Positions 1-9,763 of a stretch of DNA of 64,000 bases are shown piece after piece. The notes beneath the pieces are model-generated. The model was given only the letters and a program-made list of their open reading frames with translations. It was not told the origin of the DNA and ran no database searches. Source of the DNA: Paramarasmius palmivorus (taxonomy: Eukaryota; Basidiomycota; Agaricomycetes; Agaricales; Marasmiaceae); assembly GCA_037176845.1 (NCBI GenBank), contig JAYKXP010000050.1, positions 186,001 to 250,000 on the forward strand, given 5' to 3'. A program made the translations under genes and the position numbers. The stretch's first letter is position 1; each line of letters begins with the position of its first letter.

Positions 1-2351
1 CGAGGTCCGGATGATGCGTATAACGCTTCTCTAGCCTCGAGGCGTACCTGTTCTTTCACCGCTTGACGGAATTGGGTGATCGTCGTTGCCATGGAGGTTC
101 TTCCTTGAATCACTGCTGGTCTTGAAGGGATTTGCGAGCGGAGTGTTTGATTTTCGTTCCTGAAATAGAAAAGTCTTAGCCTAGACGCATGAACGTGTCC
201 TTTGAGAATCGCTCCATTGAGCTCTCGTAGGACGAATGACCCTGTCTCCCTCTTCTCGTGGATGATGTATGGACCGGAATACGTCCACTCTCCTTTACCG
301 CCCTTGATTTCGTCCAAACGCGACTCCCTGAGCCATACATACATACCTGGCTCATAGTCATGGAAATCGAATATGGATCCTTTCTTGGCCACCAAATCAT
401 CAATAGCCTTCTTCCTTGTGCGTACGATCTCTTCGTTAGCGCGAGTCCATGAAGCATCTCGTTGGCGTAGCTGAAGAATCCGGATAGCTAGAAGATCTTC
501 GTGAGTACGTACCCGGTCCCAATCGAGCGTTTGCCAGGTAGCCTCGGCAGCGTCGAAAGAGAACACGGGATGAACACCGTATAGCAAGTAATAAGGAGAA
601 TAACCAGTAGCTCTACTGGTCGTGACTCGAGAAGCGAAAAGTGCCGCCGGAAGAAACTTGGGCCATGAGCCTTTAGCATCTCCGGTACACTTGAAGATAG
701 CGTTCACCAATGGTTGATGAGCTCTCTCGATAGGAGCTTGTCCTTGGGGATGATAGGCCGTTGATATCACGACAGTACAGTTGTACTGCGCTTTCAACAT
801 TGCCTCTACCTCTCCCTTGAACTCGCTTCCACCGTCCATAGAGAGAACTGGGATACACCCGAATCGTGAGACGAGTTCTTCGTAGATGAATTTGGCGACT
901 GCTGATGACTTGAGGGCTTTGAGAGCGCGGGCTTCTGTCCAAAGGATAGTCGGTTCGATAGCTTGAATGATGTACTCGTATCCACCGATGCCAGACGGCA
1001 TGTGAATAGAGTCGAGATTGAAGTGTCGTAGGAGAGGGGCTTGCCAGGAAACATGGTATGGAACGAGAGGCATATCTTGAATGTACTTCTGGCACTCTAT
1101 GCACGAGCGAACGAAGTACGCGACTGAGTCGTACATGTTCGGCCAGTAGAATCTGTCAAGTAATAAATTGTAAGTAGCATCACGGCCCTTATGGCCAGCT
1201 TGAAGATGAGCTTGCGCCATCATCTCTCCTCGACGCTGCTCTTCCTCTACCACCAGGCGTGGAAGTCGATCGGACTTCTTCTTTGGCGCATACCACAAAC
1301 GAGAATCATGTAAAAGAAAACGTCGAGCCTGTTTTTGAAAACGAATCTTTAACTTGTGAGAATTACACCACCCTGGAACGAAACCGTTTTCCAGGTAGCG
1401 GCGAACCTCTGCCCAATGATCTGGACCATCCCGGTCTCGAACACCAAACATATGACCGGCTCCCGTTGAATGATCTGACCGCTCTTCAACATAGTGATGA
1501 AATTCCAAGAAAACAAAATCAACTACTTCGTCCCCAAGAAGAAAAGAATCTGCTACTTCAACAGAGGACGTTCGAACGTAGAAATCCGGTAGATTTCTGC
1601 TCAACGGAACCTCTGCCGAAATACCTGAAGACGTAAAATCGTCATTGTGCAGACTCGAAAGTTGAAAAGGTACCAGCGAAATAGAAGATGAATGAAAGAA
1701 AGGTAAACGACCTCCACCGGACCAATCGTCGGCGGAGGCAGCTGAATGCTTGATATGAAGAAGATCCAGAGCATACCTGAACGCCTCAGTTAGAGTCGTT
1801 CTCGGAGGTGGTGTTCCAGCGTAAACTGTGTTGAGGAAAGCATCCAGGAACGTCTCAGGATCTTCTCCCTTATGAGGAGGATCTCCAGGAGCTTCCGGAC
1901 GGCGAGAAAGAGCATCTTCGAGACGATGTGACTCTGCTGGTACGTGTTGAAGTTCGAAGTCGAAAAGGCGTATCCAGGCTATCCACCGAAGTATGGGTGC
2001 GTTAGGTACATCATCCAGTGTCCTCAGCATCTGAGGTAACGACTTAGCGTCATGATGAAGCCTGAAGTGTAGCCCCCATATCCGATGCCGTAGTTCTCTA
2101 AAAGCTCTGAATATCCCGTAGAGTTCCGTCTTGGGCTGCCCATAGTTTTGCTCTCGTTCGTTGAACGTACACGATCCATAAAGCGCCGGCCGTCTTTTTC
2201 CCTCTCGAACTTGGTATACCGCCCAACCTGCGCCTTTCCATGAAGAATCGACTCCAACAATGACGAGGCCCTCGTCAGAGGAACGGTTCGAACGAGGTAC
2301 TAGCACGGCAACTTCATAGTCGATGCGAATGAGAACGGGCGCCGTGGTCAA
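1..2351 (-). CDS. RNase H and integrase part of Ty3/Gypsy pol (frame-shifted from RT, runs off the edge)
   Basis: The frame is open without a stop from 2351 to the left edge, about 780 codons, with no ATG at its start. RNase H carries the three acidic positions expected: VGVDSSWKGAGW (near 2260), QPKTELYGIF (near 2135) and HHDAKSL (near 2040). The integrase has the HHCC zinc finger (GHKGRDATYN .. CIECQKY, about 1195-1090) and a DDE core: an Asp near 1010, SMDGGSEFKGE near 830 and HPQGQAPIERAH near 740. A basic C-terminal region continues to the edge. Relative to RT the frame is -1, so normal translation from the RT frame would not reach it. Confidence 0.88.
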   Translation of the reverse strand, partial: MTTAPVLIRIDYEVAVLVPRSNRSSDEGLVIVGVDSSWKGAGWAVYQVREGKRRPALYGSCTFNEREQNYGQPKTELYGIFRAFRELRHRIWGLHFRLHHDAKSLPQMLRTLDDVPNAPILRWIAWIRLFDFELQHVPAESHRLEDALSRRPEAPGDPPHKGEDPETFLDAFLNTVYAGTPPPRTTLTEAFRYALDLLHIKHSAASADDWSGGGRLPFFHSSSISLVPFQLSSLHNDDFTSSGISAEVPLSRNLPDFYVRTSSVEVADSFLLGDEVVDFVFLEFHHYVEERSDHSTGAGHMFGVRDRDGPDHWAEVRRYLENGFVPGWCNSHKLKIRFQKQARRFLLHDSRLWYAPKKKSDRLPRLVVEEEQRRGEMMAQAHLQAGHKGRDATYNLLLDRFYWPNMYDSVAYFVRSCIECQKYIQDMPLVPYHVSWQAPLLRHFNLDSIHMPSGIGGYEYIIQAIEPTILWTEARALKALKSSAVAKFIYEELVSRFGCIPVLSMDGGSEFKGEVEAMLKAQYNCTVVISTAYHPQGQAPIERAHQPLVNAIFKCTGDAKGSWPKFLPAALFASRVTTSRATGYSPYYLLYGVHPVFSFDAAEATWQTLDWDRVRTHEDLLAIRILQLRQRDASWTRANEEIVRTRKKAIDDLVAKKGSIFDFHDYEPGMYVWLRESRLDEIKGGKGEWTYSGPYIIHEKRETGSFVLRELNGAILKGHVHASRLRLFYFRNENQTLRSQIPSRPAVIQGRTSMATTITQFRQAVKEQVRLEAREALYASSGP

Positions 2352-3796
2352 CGATGAATGAGCTCTTGCATGGCATCTTGAGCTTCTCCTGTAAATAGAA
2401 AAACGTCGTCAGCGGATTCAGTCTTGTGGAGGAGTTTAGTGATCGGCTTTGCGACAAGGGCAAAACCCTTAATCCATCGCCTTCCAGTCCCCGCTATCCC
2501 TAAGAACTGTCTGACTTCGGAAACGTTTTCAGGCGTCTTCCAACGTCTGACCTTCTCTACCAGATCCGGCGAGATGATCCAACCCTCAAGACTAACAATC
2601 GTCCCCACTATCTTCAACTGATATGCCACCAAAATCGCCTTAGAACCAGATGCCGTGATACCTGCATTGATCAGAGTACCAAGAAGGCGGTCCAAGTTCT
2701 GTGCGTACTCGAAAATGAAACGTCGAATATTAGGATTACCAGGAATGGGCTCCTCTTCGTATCGAGATCGTGAACCCTTAAGGCCACAATCGTCGATGAA
2801 GTTGGTAGCTACATCCTGGACGTACCTTAGAGCGTGCTCTACGCAACGCTGAAACTCTTGAACTGAATTCGTGTAACCTTGAACCAAGGTACACTGCTGT
2901 CGGGCTCCCGCTGGTGAATGGAAAGCTTGGAGAGGCCTCGACCGCACGTGTACCCATCTTGCGTCGAAACCTGAAAATAAATCGAATAAACCATAAGTAG
3001 CATAACCGAGATAATCCTCGGCAAATTCATTGACGTTCGGAGGAAGAGAAGAGTCTTGTATAGTTACCGCGTTAAGTTCTTCAAGATTGATCACCAAACG
3101 CACCGAGCCGTTCTTCTTGAGGACAGGAAACATAGGCGATCGATAACTCGATGTTGTAGCCTCAAATCGGCCAGCCTTTTCCTCAGCGTACACCTGTTGC
3201 TTCACCTTCTCTCGTAAAGAGACAGGTATCTGGATAGGTTTCCGCTGCCAAGGAACATGCTCGATGGTTGGGATTTCGTAGTCGGGGTAATAGTCTCTGG
3301 AAAAGAAACCTTTTTCAGTAAAATCAAACGCAAAAGCTTGTTCTCGTCGAAGGACGATATAGGAAATGAGATTCCGCTCATCAGCGGACAAATCTGCGCG
3401 AACCGTCTCGTCTACGTTCTTCCACATTGACTCCAACCGTTCTTTGGTGATCCGATCACCGAAACGCAAAGTCTCTTGCGGTGGAGGATGTGTCGGAAGC
3501 TCGAGAAGTTCGGGAGGCGGAATGGGCTTGAATTCTTGGGCTTGAGGATTAGGGAAATACGTCGGTACCGGTCGATACTTGCGAGCGACAGGCTTGTACT
3601 TCCGTGCTGTTGCAGCTGCATTACAAGAATATACCTGTTGATCAGGTGGCAAGAAAACTCGTCGCATCCAAGAGGAATGCTTGAGTGATGCGTCAGTAGG
3701 GTAAGAACTAGCAGAGGAAATGAAATATCGATATAGAAGTGAATCGTAAGCATGATTAGGAAGGATATTGAATAATGTATCAAACTCTGAGTCCAT
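2348..3796 (-). CDS. Reverse transcriptase domain of Ty3/Gypsy pol
   Basis: A 482-residue frame. Upstream of ATG 3796 the same frame is open only to a stop near 3860, which lies beyond the end of gag. RT hallmarks are the fingers/palm motif around VLKKNGSVRLVINLEELNAV (residues about 235-255), the LFSGFD catalytic-Asp motif (about 282-287) and FIDDC, the YxDD-equivalent active site (about 350). The connection domain with FLGIAGTGRRWIKGF follows. The frame ends prematurely at a TGA (2350-2348), exactly where RNase H should follow; the RNase H frame starts one base back. It belongs with the Gag and integrase frames as one element. Confidence 0.9.
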   Translation of the reverse strand: MDSEFDTLFNILPNHAYDSLLYRYFISSASSYPTDASLKHSSWMRRVFLPPDQQVYSCNAAATARKYKPVARKYRPVPTYFPNPQAQEFKPIPPPELLELPTHPPPQETLRFGDRITKERLESMWKNVDETVRADLSADERNLISYIVLRREQAFAFDFTEKGFFSRDYYPDYEIPTIEHVPWQRKPIQIPVSLREKVKQQVYAEEKAGRFEATTSSYRSPMFPVLKKNGSVRLVINLEELNAVTIQDSSLPPNVNEFAEDYLGYATYGLFDLFSGFDARWVHVRSRPLQAFHSPAGARQQCTLVQGYTNSVQEFQRCVEHALRYVQDVATNFIDDCGLKGSRSRYEEEPIPGNPNIRRFIFEYAQNLDRLLGTLINAGITASGSKAILVAYQLKIVGTIVSLEGWIISPDLVEKVRRWKTPENVSEVRQFLGIAGTGRRWIKGFALVAKPITKLLHKTESADDVFLFTGEAQDAMQELIHR

Positions 3797-3873
3797 GTCG
3801 CCCTTTACTAGAGCGTCTAGCGATCTCCCAAAAACAGGGGGAGACTCGCGGGAGACCGCTTTACGCGAGCTCC

Positions 3874-6306
3874 TTAATGAAAATACTCGTCGTCCTCAAC
3901 CTCTTCGACAGAGGCCTTGAACGAAATCGGATCTGGATCAGCAAGGAAGAAATGAGAAGCGTTAACGGAAGCTTTAATGCGAGGGTCTTTAGGATTGGTG
4001 ATGGAAATAGAAATCGAAGGTGCCTTTTGAACGTCTGGATCTTCCCAAAGGTAGAGTTTGACGTGCCCACTTCGTTGATACTGGAGGCGAGCTCCGTACC
4101 ACACCAAGAACGGTTGACCTAGAATGATATCTTGTTTCTCCATCTTCTCGTGCGAAATAAAGATATGATGAGGGAAGTCATGACCACCGATCCTCATAGG
4201 CGCTCCAACGATAACACCTTGAAGAGGCTCTGGCTGACCATGGATGCCCTTGAGGCTCCAGTTTCTACCACCGAAATCAACAGCGCAACCAGTACGATCT
4301 GGAAGATCAATACTGCCTACGTTCAACTCCGAACCCGTATCAATCATAGCAAAGAATGTAACACCATTGATGGTGATCTCGATGATCCCAGTGACCATAG
4401 CGAAAAGCTTGGTGGCCTCTGGTGACTTCAAAAGTGCTCCTGCGCACTGAGCAAGAAAGTCTGCCACAACTGAGTCTCCGACGTCAAGATCTTCCATCTT
4501 ATAATGGCGAGTCTGACCTTCATCGTCGACCATAGTCATGGTGACCGACGTGATACGAGTATCATCGTCGAAACGATCATTAAAAACAGTAGGCGTAGAG
4601 TACTTCCCTATTTTCGTCGCATACTCTCGACGTGTCCTAGTGGCGTCGGCGAACAGCTTCTGCAATGAAGGGCTGTTCCCGATGAGTTGGTAAACCGGCA
4701 CCGTTACGGCCTGGTTCATAATCGAATTGAATACCGAAGTAGGATCTGACTTTTCTTGAAGATCCGACGTGAAGTGATAGCGCGGTCCTTGAGGCTTGTC
4801 GTCCTTCATCCTAACATCCTCCTTGTCCATTCCCTTAGGCGCCGTAGAAGGAATCGACTGTTTCCAACCATCCTTCCTGTTAACAGGGTTAGGCGGTACC
4901 GGAACGTCTATCTTTTTCTCGGGCTGAGGTCGTGGGGGAGTAGTAGAAGAAGATGGCGTTGGCTTGGATCGGGGTTCGCTAGCCCTTTGTTTTGACTTCT
5001 CGTCCCGCTTAGCGCTACCCAAAGGGTCGAATCGGACGTTCGTGTCCTTTCCAGAGCGCAGAGCGGGATCTGAAGTAAACTCCAGGTTCGCAGCTTGATA
5101 AACGTCGTCGAAGAGTGGTACACCACTGACAAAGACTCCACAGTGGTTGGCCGAATGAGATTGATGTGGCGGAACGTCCCGTTGGAAAGCTGATCTTGAG
5201 TTCTGAGCCGTGTTAATACCTGTCTGAAGTTCTCGGATGTAAGCAGAAATACCACCGTTTTGCCCATAAGGCACACGGGGTAAGTCAGCACCATTAGGCA
5301 TAACAAATCGCTCCCGTTGAGCGTCATACTTAACTAGCCCTTCCGATACTAGCTTCATCGTCTCCGGACATTTCGAAGGGTGTAGCTGATGTGGCGGATT
5401 TTCGATACCGCACATGAAACACCTCTTCGGACGTTGGAATCCATCGCCCTGCCTAGTCCCACCCGGAGACATTTGAGACGTCGACATGAGACTCATCATC
5501 TGAGCCTGGTTGATAGTGAGCTGTTCCAGCTGCTTCACCAGGGAATCCAACGTCGAATCTGGTATACCTTCCTTCTTGGTCTTGGGTTGAGTATTCGTAG
5601 CTTTCGGACCCCGGTGCTTCCTCTTGCCCTCGTTATCGAGGAGAATCTCCTCATCATCGCGCCGTTCCTGCCTCCACGGAGTGTAGAATACGCTATTAGA
5701 GTCAAAACGTTGATACAAGTAGGTCAAAACCTCGTCCTTTGAAAGTACGTTGTCTCGAGTCTTCTTGTTCGCAGGTATCTGCGTCTCTAACCAGCGCTTC
5801 ATAGCCTCCGGGAGTCCTGCAATGAAGTAGTAATCGGATTCGGCAGCGGTGATGATTTTCTTCTTGACGAGGGCAGCCGAATAGGTCTCGAATTTCCGAA
5901 CATACTCCCCTATCGACTGACGCGACGTAAACTCGCCCTTTTCATTCTGGTTCTGACAGAACGCCTGGAAATCCGCGAGTGTGACCGTAGGTACCTGATC
6001 GGCAGCACCGTAAAGCATAATAAGCTTCTTGGTAGCGGCAGCCCATGTCTTCTCCTCGACCTCGACGTCTAGCTCCGGTATGTAACGGATAGTATCCTGT
6101 ACCTCCTCATTAGAGTAGTAATAGAGTTGATCGACTTTTTCGTTCTCTGAAAGTCCGGCCGAGTCTCCGTAACGTCGAATAGAATCTATGAACGCCCGGA
6201 CTCGAGTACCGTCAAACGTGATGGCGAACGGTGTACCAGGAACTGGCATGAACGGGAAGGCAGAGGAGGCATTGGAGTTGTTCGAGACGGAGGGAGGAAT
6301 CGACAT
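3874..6306 (-). CDS. Gag-like protein with aspartic protease (Ty3/Gypsy)
   Basis: An 810-residue frame starting with ATG at 6306. The first 220 residues resemble a retrotransposon capsid/Gag domain, with an aromatic- and Lys-rich helical stretch at about residues 85-180. A Cys/His cluster near residue 300 (CFMCG..H..C) could be a variant zinc knuckle. A retropepsin-like protease follows at about residues 650-740, with the catalytic signature MIDTGSELNVGS. Gag packages the element RNA and the protease would cut the polyprotein. The frame stops at 3874 and pol restarts in another frame 78 bases on, so pol expression would need a recoding event, reinitiation or splicing; decay is the alternative. 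Confidence 0.88.
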   Translation of the reverse strand: MSIPPSVSNNSNASSAFPFMPVPGTPFAITFDGTRVRAFIDSIRRYGDSAGLSENEKVDQLYYYSNEEVQDTIRYIPELDVEVEEKTWAAATKKLIMLYGAADQVPTVTLADFQAFCQNQNEKGEFTSRQSIGEYVRKFETYSAALVKKKIITAAESDYYFIAGLPEAMKRWLETQIPANKKTRDNVLSKDEVLTYLYQRFDSNSVFYTPWRQERRDDEEILLDNEGKRKHRGPKATNTQPKTKKEGIPDSTLDSLVKQLEQLTINQAQMMSLMSTSQMSPGGTRQGDGFQRPKRCFMCGIENPPHQLHPSKCPETMKLVSEGLVKYDAQRERFVMPNGADLPRVPYGQNGGISAYIRELQTGINTAQNSRSAFQRDVPPHQSHSANHCGVFVSGVPLFDDVYQAANLEFTSDPALRSGKDTNVRFDPLGSAKRDEKSKQRASEPRSKPTPSSSTTPPRPQPEKKIDVPVPPNPVNRKDGWKQSIPSTAPKGMDKEDVRMKDDKPQGPRYHFTSDLQEKSDPTSVFNSIMNQAVTVPVYQLIGNSPSLQKLFADATRTRREYATKIGKYSTPTVFNDRFDDDTRITSVTMTMVDDEGQTRHYKMEDLDVGDSVVADFLAQCAGALLKSPEATKLFAMVTGIIEITINGVTFFAMIDTGSELNVGSIDLPDRTGCAVDFGGRNWSLKGIHGQPEPLQGVIVGAPMRIGGHDFPHHIFISHEKMEKQDIILGQPFLVWYGARLQYQRSGHVKLYLWEDPDVQKAPSISISITNPKDPRIKASVNASHFFLADPDPISFKASVEEVEDDEYFH

Positions 6307-6810
6307 GATGGGAGAAAAGGGAAGTTGGTCGAAGAATAATGATATGATTCGCTATGGCCTCTAGTGAGGGCTTTTCTTCGTCGTTACGAACGACTACGGA
6401 AAGTGGACTGCTGGGCGTAGAGCCTCAGAGTATCGCGCAGCAATCAACTAGCGCAAGGACACAGCGTACAGCTAGTGTCCGCCCACAGCGTACAGCTAGT
6501 GGTAAGGAAGAGGGATGGAAAGGAATGATGTGTCTTGAGGAAACGTGTTCGACGTCGCGTCGTTCGACGGCGGAAGCAATTCTAAAATTAAGAATAAAAG
6601 GAGTTAGCTGTTCTCGGAAAACCTGCCCCCTGCGGTGGTCACCACTGAGGAAGATAGAGTTAGTCCACTGTGGGACTATGCAGATGACGAGGTCGGAACG
6701 GCTACCCGTGTAGACGTAGAGTAGAGAAATGACGAATCAAGTCGTCGTCGAGGAATGAGGATGAAAATAAAAAGGGTCCGGGAACGTGTAAGACACGAGG
6801 CGGTACCAAA
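6307..6810 (-). other. Untranslated leader between LTR and gag
   Basis: About 500 bases with no convincing coding frame. It contains an 18-base direct repeat (CACAGCGTACAGCTAGTG at 6460-6477 and 6484-6501, period 24). It is read here as the element's 5' leader. Nothing else is seen in it. Confidence 0.45.
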
Positions 6811-7214
6811 TGCGTCCGTGCGGTGATGTTACACCGATAAGACCGCGGATTGGAAATAAAGAATGAAAAATGAAATATACTTCGTATCTTGATTCTTGAG
6901 GGGCTCGGATACTCTTGATGCTTTTGCAAACTCGACTCGAAGGCTCAGAGATGAGGGAGAAAAGAAAGAAGGGAAGATGTCACATTTTTCTGACAGCTCG
7001 TCAGGTAAGCGTCACGGTGGTCCATGTGCAGATACAAACACGCCATACAACAAAATTGATAACGATAAGATAAATAAAGTGCCCATTTTGAGGTGAGTCC
7101 ACGTCTTCGCTTCTCCTCAGTCCGCCGGCGTCCACTAGACTGATACATGCAGGCACTGCTGAAGGGTTGACCAGACCCTCTCGTATCGGTGACCCCGAAC
7201 CGTTACGAGGCGTG
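6811..7214 (-). repeat. Possible 5' LTR of the Gypsy element (boundaries tentative)
   Basis: Only one LTR is in the window, so the usual comparison of two copies is impossible. The boundary near 6811 is suggested by TG on the plus strand, preceded two bases earlier by CGAGGCGGTACCA. That stretch resembles the 3' end of an initiator-tRNA and would be a primer binding site on the minus strand (6798-6808). The right end at 7214 is a guess from a CA dinucleotide. The interval is AT-rich with TATA-like and AATAAA-like stretches. Confidence 0.3.
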
Positions 7215-8331
7215 CATTAACTGCATGGTGGTACCGGCGTACTTCGGATACGCTCGACGTTTCGTCGTATCGTAAAAGGGTGAACGTACAAGGGGAATGT
7301 GATGGAGAGTTTGCGAGGGGAAGGGAAAATGTGAGATGAAACTGCTATGAAGGTATAAGAATAAAGTAAGCCGTAATTTATATGTAAAGTTAAAGAAAAG
7401 AATAAAAGGTTCGAACCGGAGGTGCACGACAGCACCTCTACCCATGTCCCACTTCTACCAGGAGTCCTATCGACTCCGCGACACCGGCTGAAAAAGACAT
7501 GTCGGACAACAGATAACCTGAGAAGGAGGTCAATTCGTGGAATCCTTGTCGACAGCAACTCACAGATATGGGAAATCGAATGTGCTCATCTCTCTCCCTC
7601 CCAATCCTGCTCTTTCCGGATCCTTTTGTAACGCTCTTTCGTCCAGGAACGGCTACGTACTGGTTTCCCGCGTCTTTACTACCTTTGGCGCAAAGGGCGT
7701 CACTTCCTGCCTGGTTGAAGTTCATTGGACACCTCCACGCTTCGCCCGAAGAACAGCAGTCCAGCGATCTTTGCTGCTTCTCCTTAACTGACAGATGCAC
7801 ACGGTCAGGACGACGTTCTTCAATGGACAAATCCATGCTTGCTGTCTTAGTTAGCTGACTGTTGAGTCTAGCCATTACTGGCCTACTCACCACGAGCAAT
7901 CTTCGAGGCCTAATCCTATTGTCCTTCGACGACTTCCAGGATGTTCCTGAGTGCACTGCGTGCTTTCCTTTTATTCCGGATTCTTTTTGGCCAGAAACGA
8001 CGAGGTAGCGATAGCGAGAGTGTTGAAATGAAGAGGTATACGGAGGTACATGAAAGTGGATGGTAAGCTCAGATTCACACGTTTTCCAGCGGTCTCGATA
8101 GTCACACGATGTTTCAAGAGACGTCGAGGTACAGTGACTATCTCGGGGTCGAATTCAGCAGTAGCAGTAGCCGCAACGGTTATATATTGTTCAGATATGA
8201 TAAATCAACAACAAGATCGAAAATGAGATTCCCTTCAATCCTTTCCAGCCGACCAGCGTGGCATTTGGTCGTATTCTCGTGGCACTCTACGTCCTAGATG
8301 TGCCTTGAGAGGTATACTGGAAGCATTCATA
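7215..8331. other. Intergenic region, no supported gene
   Basis: Several overlapping open frames occur on both strands (for example 7438-7956 minus, 7537-7791 plus). None has splice continuity, a recognisable motif or clear coding composition. A GGTTCGAACC palindrome at about 7409-7418 is not embedded in a tRNA cloverleaf. Confidence 0.4.
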
Positions 8332-8983
8332 TTAGTTGACGCTGGTTTGTGATTCGTGATTGAAAGGAATCTTACGGGCGTTGGCAGCGAATTGAACGCT
8401 GGGTCCTGTCATAGGCTGAATGCCCAGTAGGCTAACGACGGAGGTATGCATCCAATTCTGTGTGAAGACGAGGTACGCCATGAGGTCGGTGGGGATGTTC
8501 TTCGCGGTCATGTCCGATCGAATGCGAAGAACTTCTCCAGCCCATAGAGACGAGTCCGACACACCAGAGAAATCTTGCTCTTCAGCGTCTTCTCCGGGTG
8601 GACAGTCAATGGTGCTACGATCCTCGGAATCCATGTCAGGAGTGGTTTCATCGATAGACCGAGCGAGAAGGTTGACGCTGGCTTTGAATCTTGCAGTCAA
8701 CAGCTTCTCTTCGGGCTCTTTTCGTTGAATATGAATGGGGAAATCCTATGGTATATTTTAGTGATAGGTCGGTTAGGAAAAAGTCGGGATAACTCACAGC
8801 AATGTTCCTGAGGAGCATCAAATCCATCTCTCGCATGTCCCCATTCCCCATGTCTATTCCGCCCAACAAACCGTTTTCGGTGCGAGGAAACCTTTCCACC
8901 AGTCGACAAAAGAACTCTTGATGACAAGGTATAAGCACCTGGAATACGGTGAAAGCGCGATCTTCCTGAATGAAGTTGGGCAT
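8332..8983 (-). CDS. Hypothetical protein, two exons
   Basis: ATG at 8983 opens a 62-codon exon ending at a GTGAGT donor (8797). The second exon starts about 8715 after an AAGAG acceptor and runs in frame to the stop at 8332. The product is about 189 residues. It starts with MPNFIQEDRAFTVFQVL, has an acidic central stretch (about residues 80-110) and no transmembrane segment or signal peptide. I do not recognise a domain. The clean splice and the switch of frame exactly at the intron are the main support. Confidence 0.5.
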
Positions 8984-9763
8984 GTCGTTGTTTGCGTATA
9001 AGCCTCATCAAACAATGGGGACTATATATCTGTAGACAAATAAGTGGGCTTTCGGCACGATAAGTTTATTGGACTGACTTGCCTTAACGCAACTTGCTAT
9101 ACTTGGAGGTGGTCCGCATTGAACCTGGCACAGGACGACCTTTATTTGACAGACGACAAGAGGAAGTCAACCATTTCGATAGAGAGGTAAGCGGATTTCT
9201 GTAGTGGGGTTGTAGCTCTGTCATGGGGCAAAGAAGCGGAATAGGCGTAGACACATGCCTTTGTACTACGGCAGGCATTTCGTGCACGTGCATCTAAAGT
9301 CAGTCGTGTCATTCCTGACCCTCTTCTACAGGGTACACCACTCCGGATGCGAGTAAAACGGTTTTCAGCCCTACTTCACATGAATGGAGACCTGAACTCA
9401 ATCTCAACATCCCCGATGTGACGCACCTATCCTTTTCCAGCGCCCGCTACGTTTAATTACCTACGCCGTCGTGAGAAAGGAATTCCTGCTCTTAAATTCC
9501 CTCTCGTCTATGTTATACCCTACTTCGCAAAGCTTGGTTCATTTTGAACCTATTCGAAGGTCATCCGTATATAGCTACGCAGCTCGAAAATACAGCGGTG
9601 AGTACAGTTCCATTTCTAGCGTCTCACTGCGTCGATCATTGACAGATTCACCAGTGATCGTGTAGGGTGAACACTGAAGTATACATCGTCGGGATCCACA
9701 AACAATATGACAAGTAAGTGAATAAATTGGCCCCGAGCTCATGTACAGACTTGGTAACTTTCA
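8984..9763. other. Intergenic or unresolved 5' part of the next gene
   Basis: No convincing gene. A short stretch at 9666-9711 ending in GACAA plus a GTAAGT donor could be an upstream exon of the plus-strand gene beginning at 9764, but its own start was not found. Confidence 0.3.

Larger units (their letters stand above)
1..7214 (-). mobile_element. Ty3/Gypsy LTR retrotransposon, truncated by the window edge
   Basis: Reading leftwards from about 7.2 kb are a possible 5' LTR, a leader, a Gag-protease frame (6306-3874), a reverse transcriptase frame (3796-2348) and an RNase H-integrase frame open from 2351 to base 1. The order protease, RT, RNase H, integrase is that of Ty3/Gypsy (Metaviridae-like) elements. 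The integrase C-terminus and the 3' LTR lie left of the window. The coding frames are long and lack scattered stops, so the insertion appears young. Breaks are limited to the gag/pol junction (about 3797-3873) and one frame change near 2350. Confidence 0.93.

Noticed and set aside
2345..2352. Programmed -1 frameshift between RT and RNase H
   Set aside because: No slippery heptamer or obvious downstream structure; a simple one-base loss is the simpler reading.
7409..7418. GGTTCGAACC palindrome as a tRNA T-loop / B box
   Set aside because: No matching acceptor, D or anticodon arms in the preceding 70 bases on either strand.
8109..8297. SSSSSRNGYILF tract similar to SSSSSRATYILL in the gene at 9764 (possible duplicated exon)
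   Set aside because: Codon use differs throughout, so there is no DNA similarity, and the tract is low-complexity serine. Chance is likely.
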